DNA from: JACPNE01 sp964444465
GTDB lineage: Archaea > Nanobdellota > Nanobdellia > SCGC-AAA011-G17 > JACPNG01
Direction of reading: 5' to 3'
Assembly (NCBI GenBank): GCA_964444465.1
Contig: CAYUGZ010000002.1
Span: 1-58,448 of the forward strand
Length of the DNA: 58,448 nt
Shown here: one piece after another, positions 48,557 to 57,522 of the stretch
Layout: each line of letters opens with the position of its first letter
Position numbering within the stretch: position 1 is the stretch's first letter
Translations under genes and position numbers: made by a program
The notes under the pieces: generated by a model
Database searches by the model: none
What the model was told of the DNA's origin: nothing
The model's input: only the letters and a program-made list of their open reading frames with translations

Positions 48557-48567
48557 ATTTATATAAC
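48557..48567 (+). promoter_or_regulatory. TATA box for lysS
   Basis: ATTTATATAAC is centred about 25 nt before the lysS ATG at 48587, directly after the pyrG stop. Confidence 0.5.
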
Positions 48568-48586
48568 ATATAAATTCTTTAATGAG

Positions 48587-50056
48587 ATGGAAGAAGAACA
48601 TAGATTAGTTGCTCAAAGAAAACAAAAATTAGATGAATTAAGAAAAAATAACATTGAACCTTACCCTTACAAATTTAATAAAAAAGATAATTCTAAAGAT
48701 CTTCTTGATAAGTTTAAGAAGTTGAAGAAAGAAGAGAAAACAAAAGATAAAGTTAGTCTAGCTGGAAGGATTATGTCATTAAGAGTTATGGGAAAAGTTT
48801 CTTTTGGACATCTACAAGATTCTAGTGGAAGAATCCAATTTTATGTTAAAGAAGATGAAATAGGAAAACAAAATTATAAATTATTTAAAAAATTTGATAT
48901 TGGGGATTTTTTAGGCATTAATGGGGTAGTATTTAAAACAAAAAGAGGGGAAACTTCTATTTGGGTTAAAAAATTAGAATTATTAACAAAATCTTTAAGA
49001 CCTCTTCCAGAAAAATGGCATGGACTTAAAGATATGGAAACTAGATATAGACAAAGATATTTAGATTTGTTAATGAATCAAGATGTTAAAGAAATATTCT
49101 TAAAAAGATCTCAAATAATAAATGCAATAAGAGAATTTCTAAATTCTAAAGGTTTTATAGAAGTAGAAACTCCTTTATTACAACCATTGTATGGTGGGGC
49201 AAGTGCACGTCCATTTAAAACAAAAATAAATGCTTATAATATGGATATGTTTTTATCTATCTCTCCTGAATTATATCTTAAAAGATTAATAATTGGTGGA
49301 TTTGAAAAAGTCTACACAATAAGTAAAAATTTTAGAAATGAAGGAGTAGACAAATCACACAATCCCGAATTTAGCATGTTAGAATTTTATTGGGCTTATG
49401 CAGACTATAATGATATTATGGAAATAACTGAAGATTTAGTTAATTTTGTAGCTAAAAAAGTGAACAAATCTACTAAAATAGTCTATCAAAGCAAAAATAT
49501 TGATCTGAAAAAACCTTGGAAAAAACTTTCCATGAAAAATGCAATTAAAAAATATCTAAAAATTAATATTGATAAATTTGATGATAAAGAAATTAAAAAT
49601 TATATGAAAGGAAATAATATAGAATATGAAGGTGATTTTAGTAGAGGATTAGCAATTGAGTTGATATTTGAAACTTTAGTTCAAGATAAATTAATTCAAC
49701 CTGTCTTTATTACAGACCATCCTAAAGAATCTACTCCTTTATGTAAACCTAAAAGAGGAGACCACCATCTAATTGAAAGATTAGAACCATATATTTATGG
49801 ATGGGAGATGGGCAATGGTTATTCTGAATTAAATGATCCAGAATTACAAAGAAAATTGTTAGAAGAACAATCAAATCAAAGATTAATTGATGAAGAAAAT
49901 CATCCAATTGATGAAGATTTTATTAAAGCATTAGAGTACGGAATGCCCCCTACAGGTGGAATGGGTATTGGTATAGATAGACTAACTATGGTTTTAACTA
50001 ATAGTCCAACAATAAGAGATGTTATTTTCTTTCCATTTATGAAACCAGAAAAATAA
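48587..50056 (+). CDS. lysS: Lysyl-tRNA synthetase, class II
   Basis: The 489-residue enzyme has an N-terminal OB fold (VSLAGRIMSLRVMGKVSFGHLQD) that binds the tRNA-Lys anticodon and a class II core. Motif 1 is in GFIEVETPLLQPLYGGASARPF, motif 2 in NFRNEGVDKSHNPEFSMLEFYWAY and motif 3 in GMGIGIDRLTM. Many archaea use the unrelated class I LysRS; this is the bacterial/eukaryotic class II type. Single gene with its own TATA box; convergent to the PEP-synthase-like gene, with stops touching. Confidence 0.96.
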   Translation: MEEEHRLVAQRKQKLDELRKNNIEPYPYKFNKKDNSKDLLDKFKKLKKEEKTKDKVSLAGRIMSLRVMGKVSFGHLQDSSGRIQFYVKEDEIGKQNYKLFKKFDIGDFLGINGVVFKTKRGETSIWVKKLELLTKSLRPLPEKWHGLKDMETRYRQRYLDLLMNQDVKEIFLKRSQIINAIREFLNSKGFIEVETPLLQPLYGGASARPFKTKINAYNMDMFLSISPELYLKRLIIGGFEKVYTISKNFRNEGVDKSHNPEFSMLEFYWAYADYNDIMEITEDLVNFVAKKVNKSTKIVYQSKNIDLKKPWKKLSMKNAIKKYLKINIDKFDDKEIKNYMKGNNIEYEGDFSRGLAIELIFETLVQDKLIQPVFITDHPKESTPLCKPKRGDHHLIERLEPYIYGWEMGNGYSELNDPELQRKLLEEQSNQRLIDEENHPIDEDFIKALEYGMPPTGGMGIGIDRLTMVLTNSPTIRDVIFFPFMKPEK

Positions 50057-51865
50057 TTATTCAACAACTAACCTTTTTTCTGTTCTCGAGATTAGTCCTT
50101 TCACTTTACTTAATTCTTCTAGATTGACTATTATAGAATTTAATCCAACACTTACAAGAAAGTCTATCATTTCTGGATCTGAACTAATCTTTCCAACTAA
50201 ATTAGTTTCTATGTTAAATTGTCTGCACACACTAATAACCTTTTGTATAGTTCTTAATAAAGAAGGATGTTTTTCATTAAATAATTTAGCAGTCCTATCA
50301 TTAAATTTGTCTACTCCTAACATTAATTGTGTTAAATTATCAGTTCCAAATACAATAAATTTTATTCCTTCTTTACAAAAATCATCAATTATTTCACAAT
50401 TAGAAGGAGTATCTAACATTATCCCTAAATCATTACTAATTCCTACTTCTTTCATTAAATCTTTTACTTGTCTTAACTCATTTATAGTTGTTATAAATGG
50501 TAAAACAATCTTAATTTTTTCATAACCCGATTCATTTAATTTCTTTATAGCATTAAATTCTGCTCTTAAAATAACGCTTTCATCTAAAGCTCTTCTAATA
50601 CCTCTCCAGCCCATCAATGAATTTTTTTCATCTTCATTTATTAAATCACTAGTCCTAATTAATACATTTTTATTTCCAAAAGACCTTGCTACTTTTTCTA
50701 TTTCAGTAGTTAGAAGATTAATGTAATCATACTCATTTTCTTGCACTAAAGACATAGGATTAATTTGTCTTTTTTTAATTATACTCTCTAATTTTAAAAA
50801 AACACTATCTGCATCTATAGTAGCCTTATCTGAATCATTAACTTCTTCTAAATCTACTCCTACCTTTGTTATCGTTTTTAGATTAAGATTTTCTATCTTA
50901 GTTTCTTGTATTGATTCTTCTTCTTGTATTGATTTTAAGTTTAAGAGGTATACTGAACCACTTTTAATACCAAATTCTATTTGTTTTGGACCATAGGAGT
51001 CTTCTATCTTGATAGAAATATCTACTAATTTATTTATTTCAAAATCATTTAATGTTTGTTCTCCTGCCTTAAAACTTAAATTTCTTTTAGAATTTTTTTT
51101 AATATTCTCATCAAAATAAATCATAAATTCCTTAGACCCAATCTTTGTTTCTTTAACTAAGAAATTAGTTTTGTCTATTACATAAAAATCTGGTTGAACT
51201 AAATTTGAAAGAATTGTTTTAGATATTCCATAATTAGATTTTATTATTATATCTTTATTAATTGAAATAATTCCAGACTTATCAGATTGGATCTGCTTTT
51301 GGATAATAAGGGCGACTAATGAATCATGGGGCACATTATTTTTTGCTCTATAATAAACTAATTCTTTATTGTAATATGATGCCCAACATTGTTTTATTGA
51401 TTCTAACAAATTACTATTTCCTTTAATATCTAAAAATGTTTCCGAATCTAATCCATTTATTATAGAAGGTCTAAGAACTACATAAGGAAGTTCCCTTCCA
51501 GATTTTATCATACTCAATGCAGCAGTGTAGTTAAAAGTTTCAGGATCAACATTTAGATTACTATACTCATCTAAAATTTCTTTATTAATGTAATCAGGGA
51601 AAGGTGCTCTGATTATCAAATCTTGAATTTTTTCAATAACTTGGGTTAACTTTTCATTATTTTCAAAATCTAGATTGTTCATTAAATCTAAAATTGTAGT
51701 TCTTATTCCAGAAAAATCTAAAAAATCTTTGAAAGATTCTGTTGTTATAATAAATCCAGGGGGTATTGGAAGTCCTTTATTGTAAAGTTCACTTAAATCT
51801 AAAGATTTTTTACCCACTAAATCAATATTCTCTTTTTTAACGTCATTAAACCATAAAACTTTCAT
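50057..51865 (-). CDS. PEP-synthase-like protein lacking key catalytic parts
   Basis: The 602-residue protein has the N-terminal ATP-grasp start (GLPIPPGFIITTE) and a C-terminal PEP-binding barrel: MGWRGIRRAL, KIVLPFITTINELRQV, DTPSNCEII, FGTDNLTQLMLGVD, all as in PEP synthase/PPDK. The central phosphohistidine domain (GGxTSHAAI) is missing, and the catalytic Cys motif GxCGQxPSD reads NLVGKISSD. Family enzymes are about 750-870 residues. It is probably a pseudoenzyme with nucleotide or PEP binding; function unknown. Confidence 0.8.
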   Translation of the reverse strand: MKVLWFNDVKKENIDLVGKKSLDLSELYNKGLPIPPGFIITTESFKDFLDFSGIRTTILDLMNNLDFENNEKLTQVIEKIQDLIIRAPFPDYINKEILDEYSNLNVDPETFNYTAALSMIKSGRELPYVVLRPSIINGLDSETFLDIKGNSNLLESIKQCWASYYNKELVYYRAKNNVPHDSLVALIIQKQIQSDKSGIISINKDIIIKSNYGISKTILSNLVQPDFYVIDKTNFLVKETKIGSKEFMIYFDENIKKNSKRNLSFKAGEQTLNDFEINKLVDISIKIEDSYGPKQIEFGIKSGSVYLLNLKSIQEEESIQETKIENLNLKTITKVGVDLEEVNDSDKATIDADSVFLKLESIIKKRQINPMSLVQENEYDYINLLTTEIEKVARSFGNKNVLIRTSDLINEDEKNSLMGWRGIRRALDESVILRAEFNAIKKLNESGYEKIKIVLPFITTINELRQVKDLMKEVGISNDLGIMLDTPSNCEIIDDFCKEGIKFIVFGTDNLTQLMLGVDKFNDRTAKLFNEKHPSLLRTIQKVISVCRQFNIETNLVGKISSDPEMIDFLVSVGLNSIIVNLEELSKVKGLISRTEKRLVVE

Positions 51866-51922
51866 AAGAATAATTTTAAGTGATAAGATATAAAGATTAT
51901 TGTAAAACAGTTATTTATCAAT

Positions 51923-52429
51923 TTAAGTTATAGAACATTTACAAGGAAGTCTATGAATTCCATATTTTAAAGCATCTCTAGCAATATCCATATCTTTCTC
52001 ATCTACATAAACACTAATTATTGGTTGATTGATCTTTACTTGAGCTGATACACCCATAGCTTTACCAAAAGATTTTTTCATACCAGAGCTCATTCTATCC
52101 GCTCCAGCCCCAGTTAATGCCTTGTTCTCTCTTAAAATATGATGTGGATAAACTCTTAATTTAAAATGATAATTATTTCCTAATGCTTTTGCTAATCTTC
52201 TGTTTACTCCTACTCTTGTGGATTCTAAAGCATTATGACGAATCTGAATTCTTTCTTTAGAACATAAATCAACTTGTTTTTCAAATTTCTTTTTTGTATT
52301 TCCTAAATCATACTTAACTATTTTACTAGGTGGAACTGATTTTATGAAAGCTTTTCTTCTAAATTTAGACTTCCTAGTATAGGCTCTTGTTAATTTAGTA
52401 TAACATCTACCTTTTCTCAATCCTGCCAT
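51923..52429 (-). CDS. rpl10e: Ribosomal protein L10e (uL16)
   Basis: The 168-residue protein starts AGLRKGRCYTKLTRAYTRK, then NALESTRVGVNRRLAKAL, FKLRVYPHHILRENKALTGAGADRM and a C-terminal VDEKDMDIARDALKYGIHRLP, all standard for L10e near the peptidyl-transferase centre. Its start overlaps the end of L35Ae by 23 bp, so both are on one mRNA. Confidence 0.96.
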   Translation of the reverse strand: MAGLRKGRCYTKLTRAYTRKSKFRRKAFIKSVPPSKIVKYDLGNTKKKFEKQVDLCSKERIQIRHNALESTRVGVNRRLAKALGNNYHFKLRVYPHHILRENKALTGAGADRMSSGMKKSFGKAMGVSAQVKINQPIISVYVDEKDMDIARDALKYGIHRLPCKCSIT

Positions 52430-52685
52430 TATCTATCTCCACTTCTGTTCCAATGCTTTGTCCTGGAAGACCTTTTTCAAATATAGCCCTTACAGCACCA
52501 CTATTTCCGTGTTCTTTAACAATTTGCCCTTTAATCTCTTTAGATTTAGGACTTTTCCATATAACATTTTTGTTTAATAGAGAGTTAGCTTTTTCTTTAG
52601 AATCTATAGAATTAACTTTTATAATCATATGATTATTGTATTGGGTATGTTTCCCCCCTCTAAAATTTGCTATGATACCTTTCAT
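52407..52685 (-). CDS. rpl35ae: Ribosomal protein L35Ae
   Basis: The 92-residue protein shows HTQYNNHMIIKVNSIDSKEKA, VIWKSPKSKEIKGQIVKEHGNSGAVRAIFEKGLPGQ, matching archaeal L35Ae. It precedes L10e, with a 23-bp coding overlap. The upstream spacer (52686-52720) is short and AT-rich. Confidence 0.9.
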   Translation of the reverse strand: MKGIIANFRGGKHTQYNNHMIIKVNSIDSKEKANSLLNKNVIWKSPKSKEIKGQIVKEHGNSGAVRAIFEKGLPGQSIGTEVEIDNGRIEKR

Positions 52686-52720
52686 TTTAAATTATTGAGA
52701 ATATCTATTTAAAAAAGTTT

Positions 52721-54541
52721 CTAATAGCTTACTAGAACTTCTACATCTTTTCCATATAACTTTCTCAAATCCTCAAATATTTTTTCTTTAATAAAAACAT
52801 TTTCAGGAATTTTCACTTTCTTTAATTGTTCTTCTAATTCTTCTAAAGAACTTTTTTCAATATCAACTAAACTACCATTTTTAAGTTTAGCTTTAGAAAC
52901 TTCTTCTCTTTTCTCTAAATCATTTGTTATAAATGCTTTATCTTCTAACAATAAAACTTCTCCATACTTCTCCCCATACTTAAATCTAATCTTAGCTCTC
53001 TCTAATTCAACCCCTCTTTTTCTTTGTATAAATTCAACCATGGTTTTAATGAATAATCTAGCTTCTTTGTTTACTTTTTCAATTTCTTGTTTACTTAATT
53101 TTTTAGAAGTGTAATCTTTTTTGGATTTTATGATCAATTTTAAAATTCTTAAGAATTTTTCAGGAATTAATCCTTTATCAACTAAATTCTCTTTAAATGA
53201 AGATTCTAATTTTTTAATACTAATTTCTCTTACTCCACTAATAAACAAAGCGTCTCTTGATATAGCAACACAAGAATCATAATTATGCAATACAGATTCT
53301 CCTTGAGACTTCTTCTCTATTTGAGTAAATAATTTTCTTATTCTTTTCATATAATCTTCTAAATCTTTTAACAAAGAATCAACTTCTTTTCCAGAAATTT
53401 CTCTAACTCTTCCATGTTCAACATCTTTATAATATTTGAATAATTTAGCTAAGATATCAACATATTTTTTTTCTAATAACTTTTCTTTCTTAACAAATAT
53501 TTCTTCCATAACTTTAACAGTCTCTCTAGGAGTTGTTGGTGGCAATCCATATAACATTATAGCAGCTTGAGCTGGATTTAAGGCAGCATAATACAAATCT
53601 TCTCCTACCATCCCAAGTAATTTTGATTTTGTTCTTTCTAATAATCTTTCTCCAAGATCCATATTCATATCAATTGCTTCTGGACTAGGTTTTAATTTAC
53701 CCATATGCAATAATAATTTCCAAGGCATAAACACCCCTCTATCAAATAAAGGAACTCCATCCCTTAAGAATGTATAAATAACAGGTTGAGCTTCTTTAAC
53801 AGAATCCCAAAAATCAGTTAGAATATGTGTTTGAACATGAAAATTTGCTTTTACTCCTGAAGCTTTTGAGGCACTAAAACCCATATCCTGAATTATTGCC
53901 CTTAATCTTTCTTTTAATTCAACTCTAGGCATTTTTTTTACATCAGTATCATCTATAACAATAGAAACATCAATATCTCCTGGGTTTGCATCTCCCCTGA
54001 ATAAACTACCAATCGCAATATAACTTAAAACATATTTCTCAAATTTCTTAATGGTCATTTCTTTATGGATTTCAGCTGTCTTTAATGCACCTAACATTCC
54101 TTTATCATAAAGTATTGTTCCCATTCCAATTAATCCTAGAATCTCATATTTTCCATCAAAACACATCTCTTTTAATTCAGATATGATTAAAGTATTAGGT
54201 TTGATGTTTTCATCAATATTTTTAGCAGAATCTTCAATTATATTAGTTAGTTTATCTTTCAACTCTAATTTAGACATTTTTTTAGAATCAGAATCATCTA
54301 TTAATACTAAAACATTAATCCAATCTTTTCTTTCTTCTCTTTCTTTTTGGGTTAATTCTTGTTCTTCTTCTGGGGTTAATTTTTCTGGGGGTAATAACTC
54401 TATACCAACTACATATTCTTCAAATTTCTTTAGAACTTCTTTCTTAAATTTCTCTACTTTTGCTTTAATTTGAGATAATTTTTTTTGAATATCTTTAGGA
54501 ATTTCTAATCCTTCAGGGAGTTCTGGAATTTTATCCGCCAT
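52721..54541 (-). CDS. Nucleotidyltransferase-fold protein with duplicated domain
   Basis: In 606 residues the polymerase-beta-like fold occurs twice. The second copy is complete: KKFEKYVLSYIAIGSLFRGD (GS at 178-179), then Asp189-x-Asp191 in GDIDVSIVIDD. The first copy (about residues 38-105) keeps KKFEEYVVGIELL and VLVLIDDSDSKKMSKLELKDKL but lacks the GS loop and has N76 in place of the second Asp. A long helical C-terminal region follows. The active copy probably adds nucleotides to a protein or RNA. No family name is recognised. Confidence 0.7.
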   Translation of the reverse strand: MADKIPELPEGLEIPKDIQKKLSQIKAKVEKFKKEVLKKFEEYVVGIELLPPEKLTPEEEQELTQKEREERKDWINVLVLIDDSDSKKMSKLELKDKLTNIIEDSAKNIDENIKPNTLIISELKEMCFDGKYEILGLIGMGTILYDKGMLGALKTAEIHKEMTIKKFEKYVLSYIAIGSLFRGDANPGDIDVSIVIDDTDVKKMPRVELKERLRAIIQDMGFSASKASGVKANFHVQTHILTDFWDSVKEAQPVIYTFLRDGVPLFDRGVFMPWKLLLHMGKLKPSPEAIDMNMDLGERLLERTKSKLLGMVGEDLYYAALNPAQAAIMLYGLPPTTPRETVKVMEEIFVKKEKLLEKKYVDILAKLFKYYKDVEHGRVREISGKEVDSLLKDLEDYMKRIRKLFTQIEKKSQGESVLHNYDSCVAISRDALFISGVREISIKKLESSFKENLVDKGLIPEKFLRILKLIIKSKKDYTSKKLSKQEIEKVNKEARLFIKTMVEFIQRKRGVELERAKIRFKYGEKYGEVLLLEDKAFITNDLEKREEVSKAKLKNGSLVDIEKSSLEELEEQLKKVKIPENVFIKEKIFEDLRKLYGKDVEVLVSY

Positions 54542-54663
54542 AGTTAATTTTTGATTATGATGTTTTTAAAAGTTTTGATATAATCTCTATTTTATTGATA
54601 AGAATTTAATCAATTTATAAACTTTTCTAGTATGTTACTACTCTTAAATAAGGAATATAGTAA

Positions 54664-54674
54664 GATTTATAAAG
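54664..54674 (+). promoter_or_regulatory. TATA box for GGDEF-MoxR-VWA operon
   Basis: GATTTATAAAG lies about 17 nt (centre) before the ATG at 54686. That spacing is short, but it fits a leaderless start at 54686 and not the TTG at 54820, 150 nt away. Confidence 0.5.
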
Positions 54675-54685
54675 GACAAATTTAG

Positions 54686-54778
54686 ATGAAGATTATGATA
54701 GATATACCCTCTCTACCACCAGATGTAAGAGCACATATTGCTAATTTAGAGATTAGAATAGAAAGAGAAAAAAGATAA
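54686..54778 (+). other. N-terminal segment of the GGDEF protein in another frame
   Basis: A 30-codon frame starts MKIMIDIPSLPPDVRAHIAN and continues as a charged helix (LEIRIEREKR) before a TAA at 54776. The frame one base back continues without stop into the GGDEF gene (REGVINIKNREIHELSKG). Joining the two frames at the A6 run (54768-54773) gives a smooth helix leading into the GGDEF domain, so this is likely its real N-terminus. Confidence 0.5.
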
Positions 54779-54819
54779 GAGAGGGCGTTATTAACATTAA
54801 AAATAGAGAAATACATGAA

Positions 54820-55416
54820 TTGAGTAAGGGATTTCAAACTGATGGATTAAGTGGGTTACTTAGAAAAGAAATATTTGAACAAGACATACATGCATTAGTT
54901 CCTCTTGATAGAAGAGTTAGGATAAGAAGAGATGAACAAAGTGGAAAAGATAGGAGAGGAGAAAGATCATTATCATTATGTTACTTAGATGGTGATAACT
55001 TTAAATCAATCAATGATGAAGAAGGTCATGATACTGGAGATCATGTAATAAGTGAATTAGGTAGAATTATAAGGGAAAGTATAAAACCGTCAGATAGAGC
55101 ATATAGGTTAGGAGGAGATGAATTTGCAGTTGTAGCTCTAGACCTACCAGATGTTATGATGTATGGAACAAGATTAGCAAAAGCAGTAAAAGAACATGAA
55201 TTTAAATATAAAGGAAAAATTATACCTATGACAATAAGTGTTGGTATTGCAACTCATATTCCAATGGATGGGTATGTAGATGCAGAAGAATTAAAAGAAG
55301 AAGCAGATAATCTATGCTATGAATCAAAAGGTTATAGAAAACAAAATCATGGAAAAGGAAGAGTTACAATTTTAATTCCAAAAACAAAGGAGATTATTCA
55401 AAGTGGAGAAATTTGA
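54820..55416 (+). CDS. GGDEF-domain protein (diguanylate-cyclase-like)
   Basis: The 198-residue frame begins at TTG 54820 and holds a full GGDEF domain: GFQTDGLSGLLRKEIF, Asp57 in YLDGDNFKSINDEEGHDTGD, and the signature RLGGDEFAVV (GGDEF at 98-102), with TISVGIATH. Diguanylate cyclases make c-di-GMP; archaeal examples are few. The normal frame has no ATG, and the true start is probably ATG 54686 after a one-base frameshift. The gene overlaps the MoxR gene by 14 bp, so they are an operon. Confidence 0.88.
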   Translation: MSKGFQTDGLSGLLRKEIFEQDIHALVPLDRRVRIRRDEQSGKDRRGERSLSLCYLDGDNFKSINDEEGHDTGDHVISELGRIIRESIKPSDRAYRLGGDEFAVVALDLPDVMMYGTRLAKAVKEHEFKYKGKIIPMTISVGIATHIPMDGYVDAEELKEEADNLCYESKGYRKQNHGKGRVTILIPKTKEIIQSGEI

Positions 55417-56317
55417 TAAAATAAAAGATTTTGAAGATATTTTAGGACAAGAAGAATCAAAAAAGCAATTAAAATCTGCTTTAATGATCAGAAGAAATAT
55501 TATTTTAGTTGGACCACCAGGAGTTGGAAAAACAACTTTAGCAAAAAATGTATCTAAAATAAATAAAAAAGGTAAATTCATTAGAGTGCAAGGATCTCCT
55601 GATTTAAATGTAGAAGATTTAATTGGAGATATTGATCCAATAAAAGCATTAAAACACGGTCCAACATCTTTAGAAGCTTTTACTCCTGGAAAGATTTTCA
55701 AAGCAGATAAAGGAGTTTTATTTTTTGATGAAATAAATAGATGTCCTGAAAAATTACAAAATGCATTATTACAAGCTTTAGAAGAAAAGAAAGTTACAAT
55801 AGGAAATTATGATGTTGATTTTGATGCAGATTTTATTTTCATTGGAAGTATGAATCCAGAAGATTTCGCTGGAACTGAAAAGTTAAGTGAAGTTTTGTTA
55901 GATAGATTTGATATGATCTATATGTCTTATCCTGAAACTTTAGATTTAGAAAAACAAATTATAAATCTAAAAGGTAATAAATTAAAAGTAGAATTTTCAG
56001 ATGAATTATTAACTCAATCTGTTTTGTTTGTTAGATTGTTAAGAGAAAATAAAGATTTAGAAAGGGTTCCTTCTGTTAGAGCTTCTTTAGGATTGTATGA
56101 AAGAGCACAAAGTAATGCTGTTTTAAACAATAAAAAGAAAGTAGACATAGAAGATGTAAAAGAAGCAATTATTTCTGTAATCTCTCATAGGATCAAATTA
56201 AAACCAAGTGTAAAATACTTAACAAATTCAAATAAGTTTATTGAAAAAGAATTAAGTGATTTTTTAGATCAAAAACAAGATCCAAGACAAACGGACAAAA
56301 GTGGTGATTTACCGTAG
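55403..56317 (+). CDS. MoxR-type AAA+ ATPase
   Basis: The 304-residue ATPase has Walker A GPPGVGKT (37-44), GPTSLEAFTPGKIFKADKG and Walker B VLFFDEINR. PEKLQNALLQALEEKKV, SMNPEDFAGTEKLSEVLLDRFD and a sensor-2 region follow, as in MoxR. MoxR ATPases act with VWA proteins as chaperones that insert metals or remodel complexes. The start is GTG 55403, overlapping the GGDEF end by 14 bp; the VWA gene overlaps its end by 17 bp. Confidence 0.93.
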   Translation: MEKFDKIKDFEDILGQEESKKQLKSALMIRRNIILVGPPGVGKTTLAKNVSKINKKGKFIRVQGSPDLNVEDLIGDIDPIKALKHGPTSLEAFTPGKIFKADKGVLFFDEINRCPEKLQNALLQALEEKKVTIGNYDVDFDADFIFIGSMNPEDFAGTEKLSEVLLDRFDMIYMSYPETLDLEKQIINLKGNKLKVEFSDELLTQSVLFVRLLRENKDLERVPSVRASLGLYERAQSNAVLNNKKKVDIEDVKEAIISVISHRIKLKPSVKYLTNSNKFIEKELSDFLDQKQDPRQTDKSGDLP

Positions 56318-57449
56318 CAGTATAAAAGGAAGCATAGAAGAGAAAGAGGGCAAGTTAAAAAAACAAAATAAAGAAGACAAACTTTTGAGTTCTATTTTAG
56401 AAGGTAAAAAATCAGAAGAAGGAAAATTATTAAGAAATGCATTAAATAATAATTTATTTTCTTTCAATCCTGATATGATGTTTCAACAAATTGTGAAAAA
56501 TTATTCTTTAGCTAAAGAAATTTATGGGGAATCTTTCATAAGACAAATTGCAAATGAAAATGATGTAGGATTTCCAGAAGTTCAAAGAAAGATTAAACAA
56601 AAAATATTAAATAAATTTGAAGAAATGCAAGATAATCAAATTGTAAATAAAGATTTAGAAATAACAGAAGATGGATTAAAATTTGCTGCATTATCTTTGT
56701 ATGTTGAGGAAATTGATAATCTAGTTTCTAAAGGACTGATTGGAGAAAAGTTCAATAGAGAAAAATCTCACTATGGATCTAAAGAAGAAGTTAAAGAATT
56801 TAAGAAAGGAGATAGATATAGAGATATTGCTTTAAGAAAATCCATTAAAGTAGCAATAAAAAGAAATCATAAAAATATAGAAAAGAGAGATCTAAGAAGT
56901 TTCGAAAAAGAATCTAAAGGAAAAATAAATATTGTGTATGGATTAGATGCTTCTGGTAGTATGAAGGGTAATAAAATTGATATGTGTAAAAAAGCAGGGG
57001 TTGCTCTAGCCTTTAAAGCAATAGAAGAAAGAGATGAAGTTGGTTTGTTAGTTTTTGGGTCTAAAGTTGAAGATATAGTTCATCCAACACATGATTTTAT
57101 GATGTTATTAAATAAAATAGTAAGAATAAGAGCTAAACAAGAAACAAATATAGCTTCTACAATAATGAAAGCCATTGAAATGTTTCCTAATGATGACTCT
57201 ACTAAACATTTAATATTAATAACAGATGCAATGCCAACTAAAGGAGAAGATCCAGAAAAAGAAACATTAAATGCTGTTGAGAATGCATGTAGTTGTGGAA
57301 TTACAATATCTATGATTGGGATAAATTTAGATAAAAAAGGAAAAGTATTAGCTGAAAAAATATCTCAAGTAGGTAATGGAAGATTACAGATAGTTAAGAA
57401 TTTAGAAGATTTGGATATGGTTGTGTTGCAAGATTATTATAGTTTATAA
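56301..57449 (+). CDS. VWA-domain protein, MoxR partner
   Basis: The 382 residues have a charged helical N-terminal half (about 1-205), then a von Willebrand A domain with the MIDAS: D216-x-S218-x-S220 (LDASGSM), a Thr in ETNIAST and Asp in ITDAMPT. The MoxR/VWA pair is a recurring chaperone unit in bacteria and archaea. The frame begins at GTG (56301) and lacks an early ATG. Target substrates are unknown; the GGDEF protein in front suggests signal control. Confidence 0.9.
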   Translation: MVIYRSSIKGSIEEKEGKLKKQNKEDKLLSSILEGKKSEEGKLLRNALNNNLFSFNPDMMFQQIVKNYSLAKEIYGESFIRQIANENDVGFPEVQRKIKQKILNKFEEMQDNQIVNKDLEITEDGLKFAALSLYVEEIDNLVSKGLIGEKFNREKSHYGSKEEVKEFKKGDRYRDIALRKSIKVAIKRNHKNIEKRDLRSFEKESKGKINIVYGLDASGSMKGNKIDMCKKAGVALAFKAIEERDEVGLLVFGSKVEDIVHPTHDFMMLLNKIVRIRAKQETNIASTIMKAIEMFPNDDSTKHLILITDAMPTKGEDPEKETLNAVENACSCGITISMIGINLDKKGKVLAEKISQVGNGRLQIVKNLEDLDMVVLQDYYSL

Positions 57450-57500
57450 AAACAATATTTATAAATCAAAATTTAAGATATAATAAAAAAAGAGTTCTAA

Positions 57501-57510
57501 AATTATAAAC
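57501..57510 (+). promoter_or_regulatory. TATA box for the gene at 57523
   Basis: AATTATAAAC is about 18 nt before the ATG at 57523, giving the last two genes a separate promoter from the VWA gene. Confidence 0.4.
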
Positions 57511-57522
57511 TAATTAGGTAAA

